A stretch of DNA of 64,000 bases from Apostichopus japonicus (Eukaryota > Echinodermata > Holothuroidea > Aspidochirotida > Stichopodidae). Shown here piece by piece: positions 48,562 to 64,000 of the stretch. The first letter of the stretch is position 1. Each line of letters opens with the position of its first letter. The stretch spans positions 2,115,001 through 2,179,000 of the forward strand of contig NC_092562.1 in NCBI RefSeq assembly GCF_037975245.1. Reading direction: 5' to 3'. The notes beneath the pieces were generated by a model. That model did not search any database and had not been told where the DNA came from. It saw only the letters and a list, made by a program, of their open reading frames with translations. Made by a program: the position numbers and the translations under genes.

Positions 48562-50672
48562 CTGTGATTTAAAAGTAAAAAAAACAGGGTAGTTATTTAT
48601 GAATGAGACATCTCTGCTTACATGTATGTAAATGTTTCTATCTTGGAATAAGGCACAAACAAGAGTTAAGTTCGGACACCCCTAAGAAATACATGATTTC
48701 ACCATGACAACCTATAGCAAGAGCCAATTTCACGAAAAACTACAGTTATTTTCTCTCCAAAATGACCCCTGTGCAAGTAAGTACTTACATATTTGTCAAT
48801 ATATTGACGGAGATCTATGAAGTCTGTTATAATTACTGAAAGAGCAACTGCGCCACCAATTTTATCACCAGCGCCACAGTGTGGGCCGGGTGTCCAAACT
48901 TCGCAATACTCTAGCAAAGAAATACCAGTTCCACGATCACGAAGAATCTTCTTGGAATACAACGTGAAAACAGTTTGCAGGAAAGAAAGTTTGGCCGTGT
49001 ATCGTAATATAACACACTTCTCCCACCATATCAAGTATATTTTCAGGTGATTTATACCAGAAGATATAGTTTTGGAGTGTTTTAAGGCTTAGGTGTCCAA
49101 ACTTCAAAGTGTCCATGCTACTAGTACTAGCCTTGGCTCAAATGATGAGTCGGACTGACCTGTTATTGTGTTAACCAAACTGAAATGATGAACCTCTTGT
49201 ACAAAAGACTACAACGTGTGAGACACTAATATACCAAGCTTACTCCGGTGGACCTCATGCAGGCCTAGGTCTAGCACTGGTCGTTGTTCTATTACGCTTA
49301 GGCCTTGCCTAGTAAGCAGTATATATTATTGTTTGACAATTGCAGATCGTACGCTAAGTTTCAGTTCTTAGCAAAAGGTGTCTTGTTTACATCAGCCTAG
49401 CCTTTACAAAAAGAGGTAACAAAGTGAAAGGCTAGGGCTACCAGCGGTCCAGGATCACAACATTCAATTGAAACCGAGCGCAATATTACCTCCGAAGATT
49501 ACACAAAATGAAACAAAAATGAAATTGTTATTACAGGGTCCGCTTAGTTGCGTATGGAATGAGTACGGATCATTATTAAGGCAAATAATCAATGATTTCT
49601 CACCAACGAGTGCGGCGCGCATCAGCAGAGGAGGTATACATACAATACAGAAAGTATACTTACAGTACCAGAAAAAGAAGGTGGCGCTATTGACTTTTCC
49701 GTTAGCTCACATTTTCTTACCGTCAATTTCCAGGCTCAACCGGATTTTTCTGGAAGTTGCGTTGCAGGTACTTCCTGGTTGCAGTTCCATAACCCTGGGT
49801 GGTATACCAGCGGAGCTGGTGGAGGGTTACTGAATATATGGAGCCCAAGTCGATGAAACTGAGCTTAATACACAAATTTATAGAAATCAAAATTATAGTA
49901 AATTATAGACAATGAGATAGCTTAGACTGCACTGGAATAGTCCAGACCAAAATGAGAAAATTAGGCTAATCATATACCCTATTTTGATCATTTTAAAATA
50001 ATTTTACATGACTAAAATCTCGGCCGATTTGATCAAATGTAAAAGCTCTGACGCCTCTAAAGTCCACCATATCGTATAGCTTCCTGGTGCGGAGCAAACG
50101 CAGTAAGCGCAAAGCGTTCTCGTTGACATGTCAATAAATTGAATCCCTCCCAATCGAACTCTCAGTTGCCCCCTCCCCCATGCATCTCCAATGGAAAAGG
50201 CCACTGGCCTTTACCAAATTAAAATCCCTGAAAAAAGCTTTTTTAAATTGATACCGGTTGATGATGGATTCCAAACTGATGGCATTATTGATGTGCGAAA
50301 TACATTATTTATGTGGACAGACACGGAAGAAAAGTTATGAATTTACCTCTAGACAATCGTTTGTCAAATAAACAATTGGCAGTCCAGAAATTATCCAATT
50401 CGAATTTCCATGGCAGTTCGATACATATCCAGCCGATTCCATACAATATTTTCGTCCTTGCAGTCTATCGCTTACAGACAAAGTCGCAAGGATGGTGGGA
50501 AGGTTCCACACAAAACAGGCATGCCCATAACTTCAGAGAATTCTGAGTTGGAGGGTCATCAACATCTCAGTTAAGTTGGGCACCAACACTTCAAGTACGT
50601 CACAATACTCATTCCCTCTTTCTTTTTGTACACATGATGGTGTCACATGCAGGTGGGGTGGGGAGGGAGGGG
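48562..50672. other. RANBP3 upstream region
   Basis: Should contain the RANBP3 promoter and a noncoding first exon. One candidate minus-strand donor is at about 48788 (AAATAT|GTAAGTAC), another near 49662. No CpG-rich block stands out and no protein-like ORF with splice signals is seen. The true start site cannot be placed from sequence alone. Confidence 0.3.
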
Positions 50673-51022
50673 CAGTGGCGTCGCCAGATATTTCAATCTT
50701 GGGGGCATAGCACTTAATTAGGGTGCCACAATGTGTATTTGTAAATGCCGTCCTGAGGGAGGGTCCAAGGGGGAGGGGGTGTCCCCCTTTGAGAAATGCT
50801 AAATTAATTCAGGTTCCTTAGATGCAATCTGGTGCTATATTTTACAACTTGAAGTAACTTTATGTTCAAGAATTGTCGGGCTTGTCTTTCCGATATTTAT
50901 GTTTTCAATTGAAGCAGATTAAGTTTTTGTTTGAGTAATTTTTTTAACACTACAAATCGCATCTGGGTGAGGGGGCCGGTGCACGTGCCCCGCCCCCATC
51001 CCACCCCTTGGCTACGCCGCTG
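50673..51022. mobile_element. hAT-type MITE 1 (350 bp)
   Basis: Ends CAGTGGCGTCGCC and GGCTACGCCGCTG are inverted repeats. The flanks are identical 8-mers GGGAGGGG (50665-50672 and 51023-51030), although in G-rich sequence. The 8-bp duplication and CAG..CTG ends fit the hAT superfamily. No transposase. Confidence 0.75.
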
Positions 51023-51255
51023 GGGAGGGGGAGAGAGTAGTTTGAACAAGGAGGGGGAGGGCAGCTAGGCACCCTGGTCTGGCAATAACTGAACTAGTCT
51101 GGGCACGTTCCACCCAGTTTTGTGTTAAACTTCAAGCGTCTTTTTACAAACAAAAAAGAACCAATCACCTGCTCTCTGTAAACCTCCCTTAATTCAGGTT
51201 TAGTAATTAAAAAGTGCCATTAGTTTGTCTAACGGTTGAATTGTAGCACTGAGGG

Positions 51256-51620
51256 CAAGGGCGTAGGAACCGGGGGGGCTGGGGGGCGCCAGCCCCCCCA
51301 GTGAAAAATGTGGAGGGGCGGAAGTATCATTCCGCCCCCCCGCTCCGCAAGTCAGAAAACCCCTTTTTCATTTCCAAATGAGAAAAAAATCTCATTTGGA
51401 GCACCAAATTGCATCTAAGGCCAGGTGAAAATACAAAATTAAGTTTACAAAATGGAGTGGGTGTTGAAGTATGCTATATTGCACCAAATTGCATCTGAGG
51501 CCACCTGGAAATGCAAAAAATTCCAAAGGGGAGGGGGATACCCCCTCCCCTTAGACCCCTCCCCCAGGCCGGCCATCAGACTTCAGCCCCCCCACTCAAA
51601 AGTACCTTCCTACGCCACTG
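51256..51620. mobile_element. hAT-type MITE 2 (365 bp)
   Basis: The left end CAAGGGCGTAGGAACC pairs with the right end, read inward CAGTGGCGTAGGAAGG. Flanking 8-bp duplication ACTGAGGG at 51248-51255 and 51621-51628 is perfect. Inside are GCACCAAATTGCATCT repeats and CCCC-rich blocks. No coding sequence. Confidence 0.88.
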
Positions 51621-52294
51621 ACTGAGGGTCAATTTTCAGGTAGGAAGTTTTAAGGAGACTTTGCAACCCCAAGTCAATGTCCATGACAGTTATAAAATGT
51701 TACCAAACATCAGCTTTTGCTAGTAAAAACATGTTAAAAGTTGATGAATTCTGTAACTCTGTTGGCGAGAATATTTAACATTTTCCTTTACAGGGTGCTC
51801 ATTAGACCCTGTTGAATTTTTTTAAAGAAAATATCAAACTTCAATATACTATTTATTGTTCGTCAGAAGATACAATCAGTAAAAACATAAAAGCAGACAC
51901 AAAAATTATTTTCATATTTTGTCCCATTTCATGGTTGTTATATATATAGTACTTTATTTTCTTGCATTTTTTCCCTATAAGCCTGCAACAAAAAAAATGA
52001 AATGAAATAATAATATTAATAATAATAATAATATATTTACACACATTATATCCTTTTTGTCCTGTCAATACGAAAAAAAAATGAACAAGACTATAACATT
52101 TTTTAAATAAATATATAACTTCAAATATAAGAGGCAAAATTTGTGACAAATACAAACTTATTTAATTGAGTAAGTTTTAAAACATAGGCAGGATCAGTAG
52201 AGCCACTTGAATTATGATATGAGTTATGATATTAACATGGCCCAGGCAAGTACCTCAGATTCTCTTTTCAATTTTAGTATAGTTCAGTTAGAAA

Positions 52295-52604
52295 CAGGCG
52301 CGTAGCCAAGGGGAGATGGGGGGGTGAAGGGGGCAGCCGCCCCCCCTCCTTGAGCATAATTTTTTGTATGTTTTTATGATATCGCTAGTAATTTCAAAGA
52401 GAAATTGCTAAGATGCAACTTACAAGGCCCAGGAAGTGCCATTTCCAGCGATCTGGGAGGCATTTTCAACCAAATTTTTCTTATACGCTTCGCGCCAATC
52501 CATGGTGGCGCTACGCTTAGATAGTTTGCAATGCCGTATCTATGGCTCTGATAGTTTGCTTACAGTTTTGCCCCTCCCTTGGCAAATTCCTCGCTACGCG
52601 TCTG
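52295..52604. mobile_element. hAT-type MITE 3 (310 bp)
   Basis: The left end CAGGCGCGTAGCCAAGG pairs with the right end, read inward CAGACGCGTAGCGAGG. Flanking 8-bp duplication GTTAGAAA at 52287-52294 and 52605-52612 is perfect. No coding sequence. Confidence 0.9.
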
Positions 52605-52677
52605 GTTAGAAAGACATGTTACTATTCTCGAAATCATAGATATATCACATTTGCAATTAGCTGCTTGTAACATCCCA

Positions 52678-52683
52678 TTTATT
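52678..52683 (-). terminator. Candidate poly(A) signal of the KLHL-type gene
   Basis: Minus-strand AATAAA about 660 bp downstream of the stop at 53339. It is the nearest canonical hexamer I see. Confidence 0.4.
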
Positions 52684-53338
52684 TTTAAATTAGTTGGCAG
52701 GGACCCATTCTGGTATCCATGCCATATTCAGTCTTGAATTGCTTTCAGGGGCCCTTGTTAACCTCTTTGTCTATGTCAGTGTTAGACTATGCTCAACAAG
52801 AATTTGTCTGAATAACTATCTGGACCATTGAGGTGTGGATCCAGAATAAAAAATTCTAAAGAGTTTGCCATATAATCTTGGGGGCCGCACAAGATTGGGC
52901 ACATCACCAGGAAAACATTAAACATCTGATATCTGACGAAAGCCTACACTCCCTTTTAAATTTCCTTCCTGTGCGCCATCCTAATTATAGATTTAACGTA
53001 ATTCAGCATTTGAGATTTATCAATTTACCAAAGATCTTCTATTTTTTTTGACATTCGAAACGGATCTCCAAATGCCGGAGTTCTCGTCTCCAAAAATGAG
53101 TGATTGCCCCTTTCAATGTGTTGTCACTTTTAGCAGATGGTATCCATATTTCCAGGACTGACGACTGACAGAGTTCATACTTCACCACCGACAGTTGCAT
53201 TGCGATACTCTCAAAATCACCGATTGGAGAATGCAAATCTGATTTGATACGTGACCCGTTTTGCAAGCTAAGAGAGTATTCTCGTCACACGCATGTATAT
53301 AAGATGAGTTGACATAGAAATGATTTGCGGTTTGACCG

Positions 53339-55611
53339 TCACATAATGACCACACCGGCGTCACATCTGTGCGTCGGTATCGGCTCTTCATCCTTCCAGG
53401 CGTTCGTTTCAGGGTTATAGGACTCCATGTCGTCCAGGGTGTGGGGTGGCGTATGACCGTGACTTGCAGAGCGCCCTCCTACCACGAACAATAGACCATT
53501 TATGGACGCCACACAAGGATCGGCCCTTGCCACTCCCATTGATTTTACAGTCGTCCATTTATTCTGATAGAAAGAAAAAGTTATACAGCATCATCAAAAT
53601 TCTTCTCCTTTTTTTCTGCTACTTTTCTTTGTCATAAAGCTGCTTTTTGCTTTGGGTTTCCTACCTTTGACTTCCGAATACCATGTCCTGTAATTTTCAC
53701 ACATTAATAGGTTACCTCTCTAACTAAGAGATCTATCTGTCGATCAGCTGTCGATTTCAGTCGTCCATTTATTCTGACAGAATGAAAAATTTATACAGCA
53801 TCATCAAACTTCTGCTTTTTTTTTCTGCTTCTTTTTTTTGTCATAAAGCTGCTTTTCGCTTTGGGTTTCCTACCTTTGACTTCCGAACACCAAGTCCTGT
53901 AATTTTCACACATTAATAGATTATCTCTCAATCTAACTAAGAGATCTATCTGTCGATCATCTGTCCTTTACCGGTAGTTAACCATTTCAACGAATACAGA
54001 AAACTTTCTGGTGCTTGCTTCCTTCACGTTGCATATGTTTCAAGGTTAAATTCTATTCAAGTCTGTTTCACATGCAGTTTGCCTAATGAAATTGTTTTCT
54101 GGTACAATTTTAATGGAGTAATTTAACAGTAACCTTAGATTATGTTTTCAAGTATCTGTTCTGATTCTTTCGACTGTCGAGCCAAAATTAAGGCAAAAAA
54201 AAAGCAGCTTTGAGCCTTTCAAAGCAATGTTCTTGTTTTAGTTATAAAAAACTAGCAATTTAACAAAAGCATTAAACTCAGAATTCAGCAAAATGACAGA
54301 AGGCAAACATCTGAAAACACATATTTCAAGGACAAATAAACAACATTTTTAAAGGGTATAGGTTTCTAATAGCCTCTGCCACGTTAAAATCACAGAGATC
54401 GTCAAATCAAGTCCGATTTCCTGGATTTGGGAATCAGTGTATCTTGACAGAACCTAGGTACTTTGCGATTACAGTACATACCACATCCGAAGTTACACAA
54501 ACCACTATCTTGGAATGAATTTTCAACAAGTGGTGTGTTAGACAGATTTTGTCTTTCCCATTAGCATCAACATCCTCAGCTACCACAATAAGTCACTTTA
54601 ATAGAGTGATATCTCAAGGGTGAAATTATGATCTAAAAATCTTAACGACATTGCGAACGAAGAAACAGTAATGAACTCACTTCGTCGATTGAATATTTTT
54701 CCACATACTGTAAGGCGTCCCTTCCGGCTCTGGCGCCACCTACCGCATAGATATTATTGCCAATGGCGGCCATTCCGAAACATCCTCTGGAATGTTTCAT
54801 GCGAGCCAACTGTGTCCACTCCTCGGTGACAGGATTATAACATTCCAGTCCTTTGTCTGCCCCCTCTACTGAGCCACCTGCAATGTATACCAACCCTAAA
54901 GAGGAAGATTTAAAAACAAACAAATAAATAAACAACAGTGAATGTGGTAAAATATCTCTTCACTCTCCAATTTGATGACTACTTTAAAGGCATTGCAGAC
55001 TTGCCCCAAACCGTGTGCCGCCCTCTAAATAAGTTAACTTTTCGTTGCTTGCAAGTGAAGTTTTTCTCTTGTCGCTACAAAATGCAGACAGTACTGTAAT
55101 GAAACGTGATACCTTGTTATCTTTAGCTGGACCTGAGATGTCCATCGCTGTATCGTTTGCACACTGTGCTGTGGGTATTGACCGCAGCGGTATGTACTGA
55201 CTGTACACTATTAGATTACCGGCATTAGACGTTTCTTTTTGTGCGAGTCTTTACACCCTTTGAGTAAAATTTATGAACCAAGGCAAACAACTCTATGGGC
55301 TATAGACTGGGATTCAAACCAGTGACTGGAGAGTTACAAGCTCTGCCCACTACCAAAAGGTGCTGTCCTGTCCTCGATGGGGATCCCAATATAGCCGTGT
55401 ATTTACGGTAGGTGTCAATCTGATGTCAGCCTATGTGTCCAAAACGTGTAGCCAGGAATCAGTTAGTAACTCAAGATTTTCAATATATTTTGAAACTTTT
55501 AGTCATCCAGACACACAAACTTTTCTCTCTAATGTTTACCACAAATGAAGAGCAAATTAGAAATTTGAAGAAATTAAAATGCTCTCCTATCGCATTATCT
55601 ACAAAAATTAC

Positions 55612-55643
<32 letters not shown>

Positions 55644-57709
55644 TTCAAGCTAATCAACCTATTGCATTGCAATCTGATGTCAACTAATACAGTAGTGTCA
55701 ATTATCCATGCACAAATCTCCTGAGTGCTAAATTTATCCTAATTTCCTTCCTTCCATTCTCCTACTTTAACATTTTAGAATTTCTTCACCAAATGTACCA
55801 TAATGTCACTGATCTTTAACACCAAGACAAACATTATTTAGACAGACTTCTGTCTCCATACAGCATCAAAAGCATCTGTTGACCTTTTTTGGATCCCTGA
55901 TTCTCAAACTTTGTGAAGCTTACCGTCAACCACAGTCAGCGCAAAGTTGGATCTCTGGGTCGGCATGGATCCAACTTTCCTCCATTTGCCTTCGTCCGGG
56001 TCCAACCTGATGATATTGTCTGTCACCTCTGACCCTATGAATCCACCAAATGTGTATATGAAACCGTCAATTACGCATGAATTGTGTCCACTGAGAGGTC
56101 TGGGAAGCGAAGGGCCGTCGCGCCATTTCATTTCCAATGGATCCAGTACCTCCACGTTATCGTACAGGAGGAGTTCGTTCTCGCCGCCTATAGCGTAAAT
56201 GAAGCCTTTGACGGATACGACCGTCAGGCCACTACGAGGGTACTGAATGTTGGGGTACGGGGTCCAGATTCTGTTGAAGGAGTCAAAACGGTACACATCT
56301 GCTATGGGTCGCACTTCGTGCCATCTGCCACTCTTCGCTCTATGGTACCCTCCAAGAATGACCATGTACTTTCTGGCGCTATGACGCGGCGTCACTTCAA
56401 TCTTAAACTTGGAGTAAGGAGACCGTAGACTCATCGCGCGCTTCTTGGGATCAAATTCCTCCAGCAATTTTCCAAGGCCGATACGTAAACTGAAGTCCTC
56501 ACAGGATTCGATACAGTTGAATAGTTTTGTCGGTTGGATCAGAGGGAAACGGATACACTCTAGAATTTGCACTAAAGACTGTCTTCTCTCGGAAGGGTTA
56601 TAAAGGATCCACTTCAAACCTGCCTCAAAGACTTGGAACTCCTGTTCTATGCAAAGATATTCACTGCTTAGTAACTTCAGCAGTGTTTCAATTGTAAGCT
56701 CTAAAAATTCATCGTGTCTCACGACTTCTATGAAATTCCTTTGCGCGAATGTACTGGCCTTAGAACTAAGATCGGTGCAGGAGAATGCCTCTGCAAGGTT
56801 CATTATTCCCAAGCAATTTGTCGGATGAAACTCCCTCTTTAGGTAACTACAACAAGCGTCCACAACTTCTGTGACTTGAAATAAATCTGCCGCTGCTAAA
56901 AGTTCCTGTACATCATCAGAATCAATTAACAGTTCACCTGAGCAGGGAGAGAGAGAAAAAAAAAGAATTAACAAGGATCAAGCATTATTTTGAGTACTTT
57001 AAATAAAATAAAAAAATCAACAAAATTACAATATTTTCCTTTAATTTACTTCAGCATATATACTGTATGCATGCCCCCTAACACCTTTTACGTTGATAGT
57101 AATTACACAGTGGCAGAGCTGATATTCCTTGGAAGAGGAAACCCAGTCAGAAGTCAGAAATGCCATTGCCCCAATCACAAAGATTGCTAATGTTGACCAT
57201 AAAGTAAGGTACCTTGTTTAAAGCAAAATTCTTTTTGCAGCATACTTTGATCCCCTCCCTGAATCTGACCCTACTGTGTTAGACTTACACTTTTTGACAT
57301 TTTCCAATGTTAGAATTTTATGCTGTTTTGGAACAGTGACTGCATGAAACTACTATGGGTACTTGATGTATTTTTAACTTATTGACAGGAAGGAGTACCA
57401 CCTTTTTCCTAAAATTTGTTTACCTGAATAAATAAAATCTAAAAGCAACTGCAGATGTCTTTCTGCTACTCCATGTATCTCCACAACATTCTGGTCTGTC
57501 TCACTCAAACCACTCATAAACATAGCCTCAAAGTATGGACTAGCCGCACAGAGGACCAGCCTATGTGCCTGGATACGATTCTTTCCGACTGCTAACGTGA
57601 TATCCGTGAAACAGCTTCTTTCCAGCAGGCATCGTAGCCGACTGACCAATCTGTCTGAATGCTGAGAGGAGACATATTTAAAACTTTCCTCATTGTCCTC
57701 ATCTGACAT
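53339..57709 (-). CDS. BTB-BACK-kelch (KLHL-type) protein, 4 coding exons
   Basis: Likely substrate adaptor of a Cullin-3 ubiquitin ligase, by family. Exons in transcript order: 57709-57424, 56937-55924, 54895-54681, 53563-53339. Phases join, giving about 579 aa, a usual KLHL length. BTB is at about 24-130 (FTDITLAVGKNRIQAHRLVL, SPYFEAMFMSGLSE, LLLDFIYSG). BACK is at about 135-240 (AADLFQVTEVVDACCSYLKR, NCLGIMNLAEAFSC). Six kelch blades follow from about 290 (VILGGY, YAIGGE, YTFGGF, YIAGGS, YAVGGA, FVVGGR). I cannot assign the KLHL subtype. An AG at 57729 gives 19 bp of 5'UTR before the ATG, so at least one noncoding exon lies upstream; candidate donors are at 58664 (CACA|GTAAGT) and about 59757. 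Confidence 0.9.
53548..53965. repeat. 210-bp tandem duplication copying the last KLHL-exon acceptor
   Basis: Two copies at 210-bp offset share CAGTCGTCCATTTATTCTGA, ATACAGCATCATCAAA, GTCATAAAGCTGCTTTT and GGGTTTCCTACCTTTGACTT. The left copy contains the real acceptor (CTATCAG|AATAAATGG on minus). The right copy, upstream in transcription, repeats acceptor plus 16 exon bases (CTGTCAG|AATAAATGG). Use of the upstream site would soon hit a stop codon. Confidence 0.88.
54988..55259. mobile_element. TTAA-flanked MITE, copy 2
   Basis: Reverse-oriented relative of 14814-15151, sharing CCAAACCGTGTG, TGTCGCTACAAAATGCAGAC and AAACGTGATACCTTGTTATC. Left end TTAA|AGGCATTGCAGAC; right end GTCTTTACACCCT with TTGA (a degraded TTAA). 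It sits in KLHL intron 2. Confidence 0.7.
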
Positions 57710-58885
57710 TGTTAATTGCGATCTGCACCTATTGATAAAAAAGTTATAAGTTAACATAATTATAATAATTCAAAGTTTACATTCATCAATTATTTCAAAA
57801 ATATGATTTATGAATTGACCTTTTTTCCAAAACAAGAATTGCGTTGAGTAATTATGAATTACAACACTCTTTTTCAAGGTTTCCAAGTAAAGTTTTCTGG
57901 CAAAATACACTATATACAGTTATCAATTCTGCAATACCTTCCTGTTGAAACAAAGAGGCACAACAATCCTTTAGTGTAATATTCACGCTTCAGATAAATT
58001 GTACCACAAACAACTATAGGCATAACATATTCTGAAGCAGTTGTCGCTGCATTTATAAATTAACTTGAAAGGATGTACACACTAAAACACTTTATGCAGG
58101 CAATTGGACTGCAAACTTTACAACCTCAGTGGACAAACTGAAAATTCACCAAGGACCTAAATATAAGCTCCAGCAAGAGGGCAACCTAGCTTAATTTAGA
58201 TATCACCTTTACAGCATTGCATGGTGGGGTGAATTAAACCATAGGACAATATGCAAACATGCCCCCCCCCCCCATGATTTCCAGTCATCTAAGAAATACA
58301 TAAATCAGGTGTGATTATGTCAATAAGGAGATGTATGACCATGGAGGGCTCTCCTGTAGCATTTAACTCTTATAGTACTCCTTGAATGTGTATTCAGCTA
58401 CAACTAGTTATCTTTAACAAGAATAATTCTTCCTATTTCTGGCAGAATGTGTTCAAACCATTGATGAAATCACATGAGCAAGCTCAGAGAATATCATCTT
58501 CGTCGTTAGCTGCGAATTAACTGTGTACCATCATACATACAGACATAATCTGCAGAATTCACAATTCCTTAGAAACATAGGTCAAGCCTTGTCTTAGACT
58601 GGGAAAGTAAATCTAGCTCATCATCAGTTTAATCTCAAACCTAAGCAATTATTCCATAACTTACTGTGAAGACCCAATGTCGCTGTAGTAGCTTTCTCTT
58701 GTCCACAAAACTCTCATCACTTCAAACTGACAAAGGATTAACTAGTACGGTTGTAGCTAAGATCACATGATCCTCCATGGCTGGAACTGTACGTTTTACA
58801 ACTGTGTAGCGAGACTAAGTTCCAGGTGTATGCATATTTCACTGAAATACCCAATATTAATAGGCCTACTAAGTACTATTATTAA

Positions 58886-59518
58886 GGGTGTTACTAAAAC
58901 GAATGACAATTGCGTTACACATAACGAATGACAATATGTTGTACACACTAAAAAATTGCGTTGACTAAAACGAATGACAGTAATGACAGCACAGACATTT
59001 GCTTCAACCGGATATCACAGTTCAGATTTCGTGTGCATCTAGATCTAGTAAAGTACGGACAAGATAAAAACGAACCTTATAGTAAGCGAAATTGTAAGTC
59101 TGATTTAAAAAAAAAAATTAACGTCATTTTTCCGATATTAATTGTTAGAAACTAACAATAATATAATCTTGAAACGGCTTCAGATATATTTCTATAAATC
59201 TACAGAGGTAAAAAGCACAGCACTCAAGCGCATTATCACACACAAACTTTCCCTGTGGTTTCTATCCGTAAATTACACCAAAAGCCTGCAACCACGTAAC
59301 ATGCGATTTTCCTCAAATCATTTTTGGCCAGAAAAACAATAACCGCATTTTCTCCACTCCGTTAATCATTCTATCTCTTCTCAACACTGTCCTTCGTTGT
59401 CCTTCGTTGTCCTTCGTTGTCATTCGCTGTCATTCGCTGTCATTCGCAAATGATAATTAACCCTGTACAAAGTCAATTGTCATTCGGTCATTCGCTGTCA
59501 TTCGTTTTAGTTTGTCCC
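58886..59518. mobile_element. Merlin-like foldback MITE (633 bp)
   Basis: The left end GGGTGTTACTAAAACGAATG and the right end, read inward GGGACAAACTAAAACGAATG, are inverted repeats. The flanking 8-bp duplication ATTATTAA at 58878-58885 and 59519-59526 is perfect. Subterminal zones hold tandem decamers (CCTTCGTTGT and CATTCGCTGT on the right; CGAATGACA on the left). GG-starting ends with an 8-bp AT-rich target fit the Merlin superfamily, but this is a guess. No transposase ORF. Confidence 0.85.
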
Positions 59519-59526
59519 ATTATTAA

Positions 59527-63650
<4,124 letters not shown>

Positions 63651-63785
63651 ATTAATACTTTTATGATGTATCGAATGATGACGATCGAAAAGAACGAAAG
63701 AAGAATAGAATGATATTCGATGGTATATTGAGACTAAAGTGTATACATCATCATATGTATAGTTTAAGTAATGATAGGTACGTAC

Positions 63786-63855
63786 CTTATCTGTGATAGT
63801 TTTAATCCGTGTTTTGTCAGCGTCTTCATCAAGATTGCCATTAAAAACGATGAAG
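63786..63855 (-). CDS. Orphan internal exon of an unidentified gene
   Basis: On the minus strand a 70-bp open block is bounded by a good acceptor (TTTTTTCAG) and a good donor (AAG|GTACGT). It reads FIVFNGNLDEDADKTRIKT followed by ITDK. The 5' end leaves one base, so the phase is 1 to 0. I do not recognise the family. It could be an internal exon of a gene whose remainder lies to the right of the window, with its downstream exons either absent here or unseen. Confidence 0.35.
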
Positions 63856-64000
63856 CTGAAAAAAGGAAATAATAATCATGGCTTGTATATACATGACATA
63901 GAAAACCAGAGAGCCTAGCCTGTTTGGACATGTTGGAGGAGACATTCAATCCAGTGAATACCCTGCACTGTGTCATATTTAATGGCACAATGTCTGTGTT

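Overview
This is animal nuclear DNA. It is AT-rich with long introns, GT-AG splice sites, tRNA-derived SINEs, LINE tails, MITEs and many minisatellites. The proteins are clear relatives of vertebrate ones, so an invertebrate deuterostome (echinoderm-like) is my best guess; no species marker was seen. All identifications come from reading translations and remembered family sequences. No search was run.

Layout. (1) 569-5537, minus: CCDC24-like coiled-coil gene, 8 coding exons. (2) About 6150-6402: a short region from which CCDC24 (minus) and GTF3C3 (plus) diverge. (3) 6403-29641, plus: GTF3C3, the TFIIIC102 TPR subunit of RNA polymerase III factor TFIIIC. It has 20 coding exons, about 883 codons, with reading phase consistent at every junction, followed by a minisatellite-rich 3'UTR to about 32315. 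(4) 34768-48554, minus: RANBP3, 14 coding exons, about 499 codons, phase consistent throughout. It is convergent with GTF3C3, and the candidate poly(A) signals of the two genes are about 35 bp apart. (5) 48.6-53.3 kb: intergenic, with three short hAT-type MITEs that each carry a perfect 8-bp target duplication. (6) 53339-57709, minus: a BTB-BACK-kelch (KLHL-type) gene, 4 coding exons, about 579 codons. (7) 58.9-64 kb: a Merlin-like foldback MITE, AT, GA and TCA/TCG microsatellites, and one orphan minus-strand exon near the right edge.

The most notable pattern is that local tandem repeats repeatedly straddle exon edges. Splice sites or terminal coding sequence have been copied next to themselves at CCDC24 exon 4, GTF3C3 exons 8 and 20, RANBP3 exons 6, 11, 12 and 13, and the last KLHL exon. 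At GTF3C3 exon 14 a SINE target duplication copied the splice donor. Two cases have grown into large arrays. One is 25 exact-length 76-bp units carrying a copy of the RANBP3 exon 13 donor. The other is at least 19 units of 88/91 bp that repeat the last codons and stop codon of GTF3C3.

A second notable feature is an array of tRNA-like box A/box B elements in the last intron of GTF3C3, a gene for a subunit of the factor that binds such boxes. The genes have no obvious shared pathway; their proximity looks like ordinary metazoan gene order.
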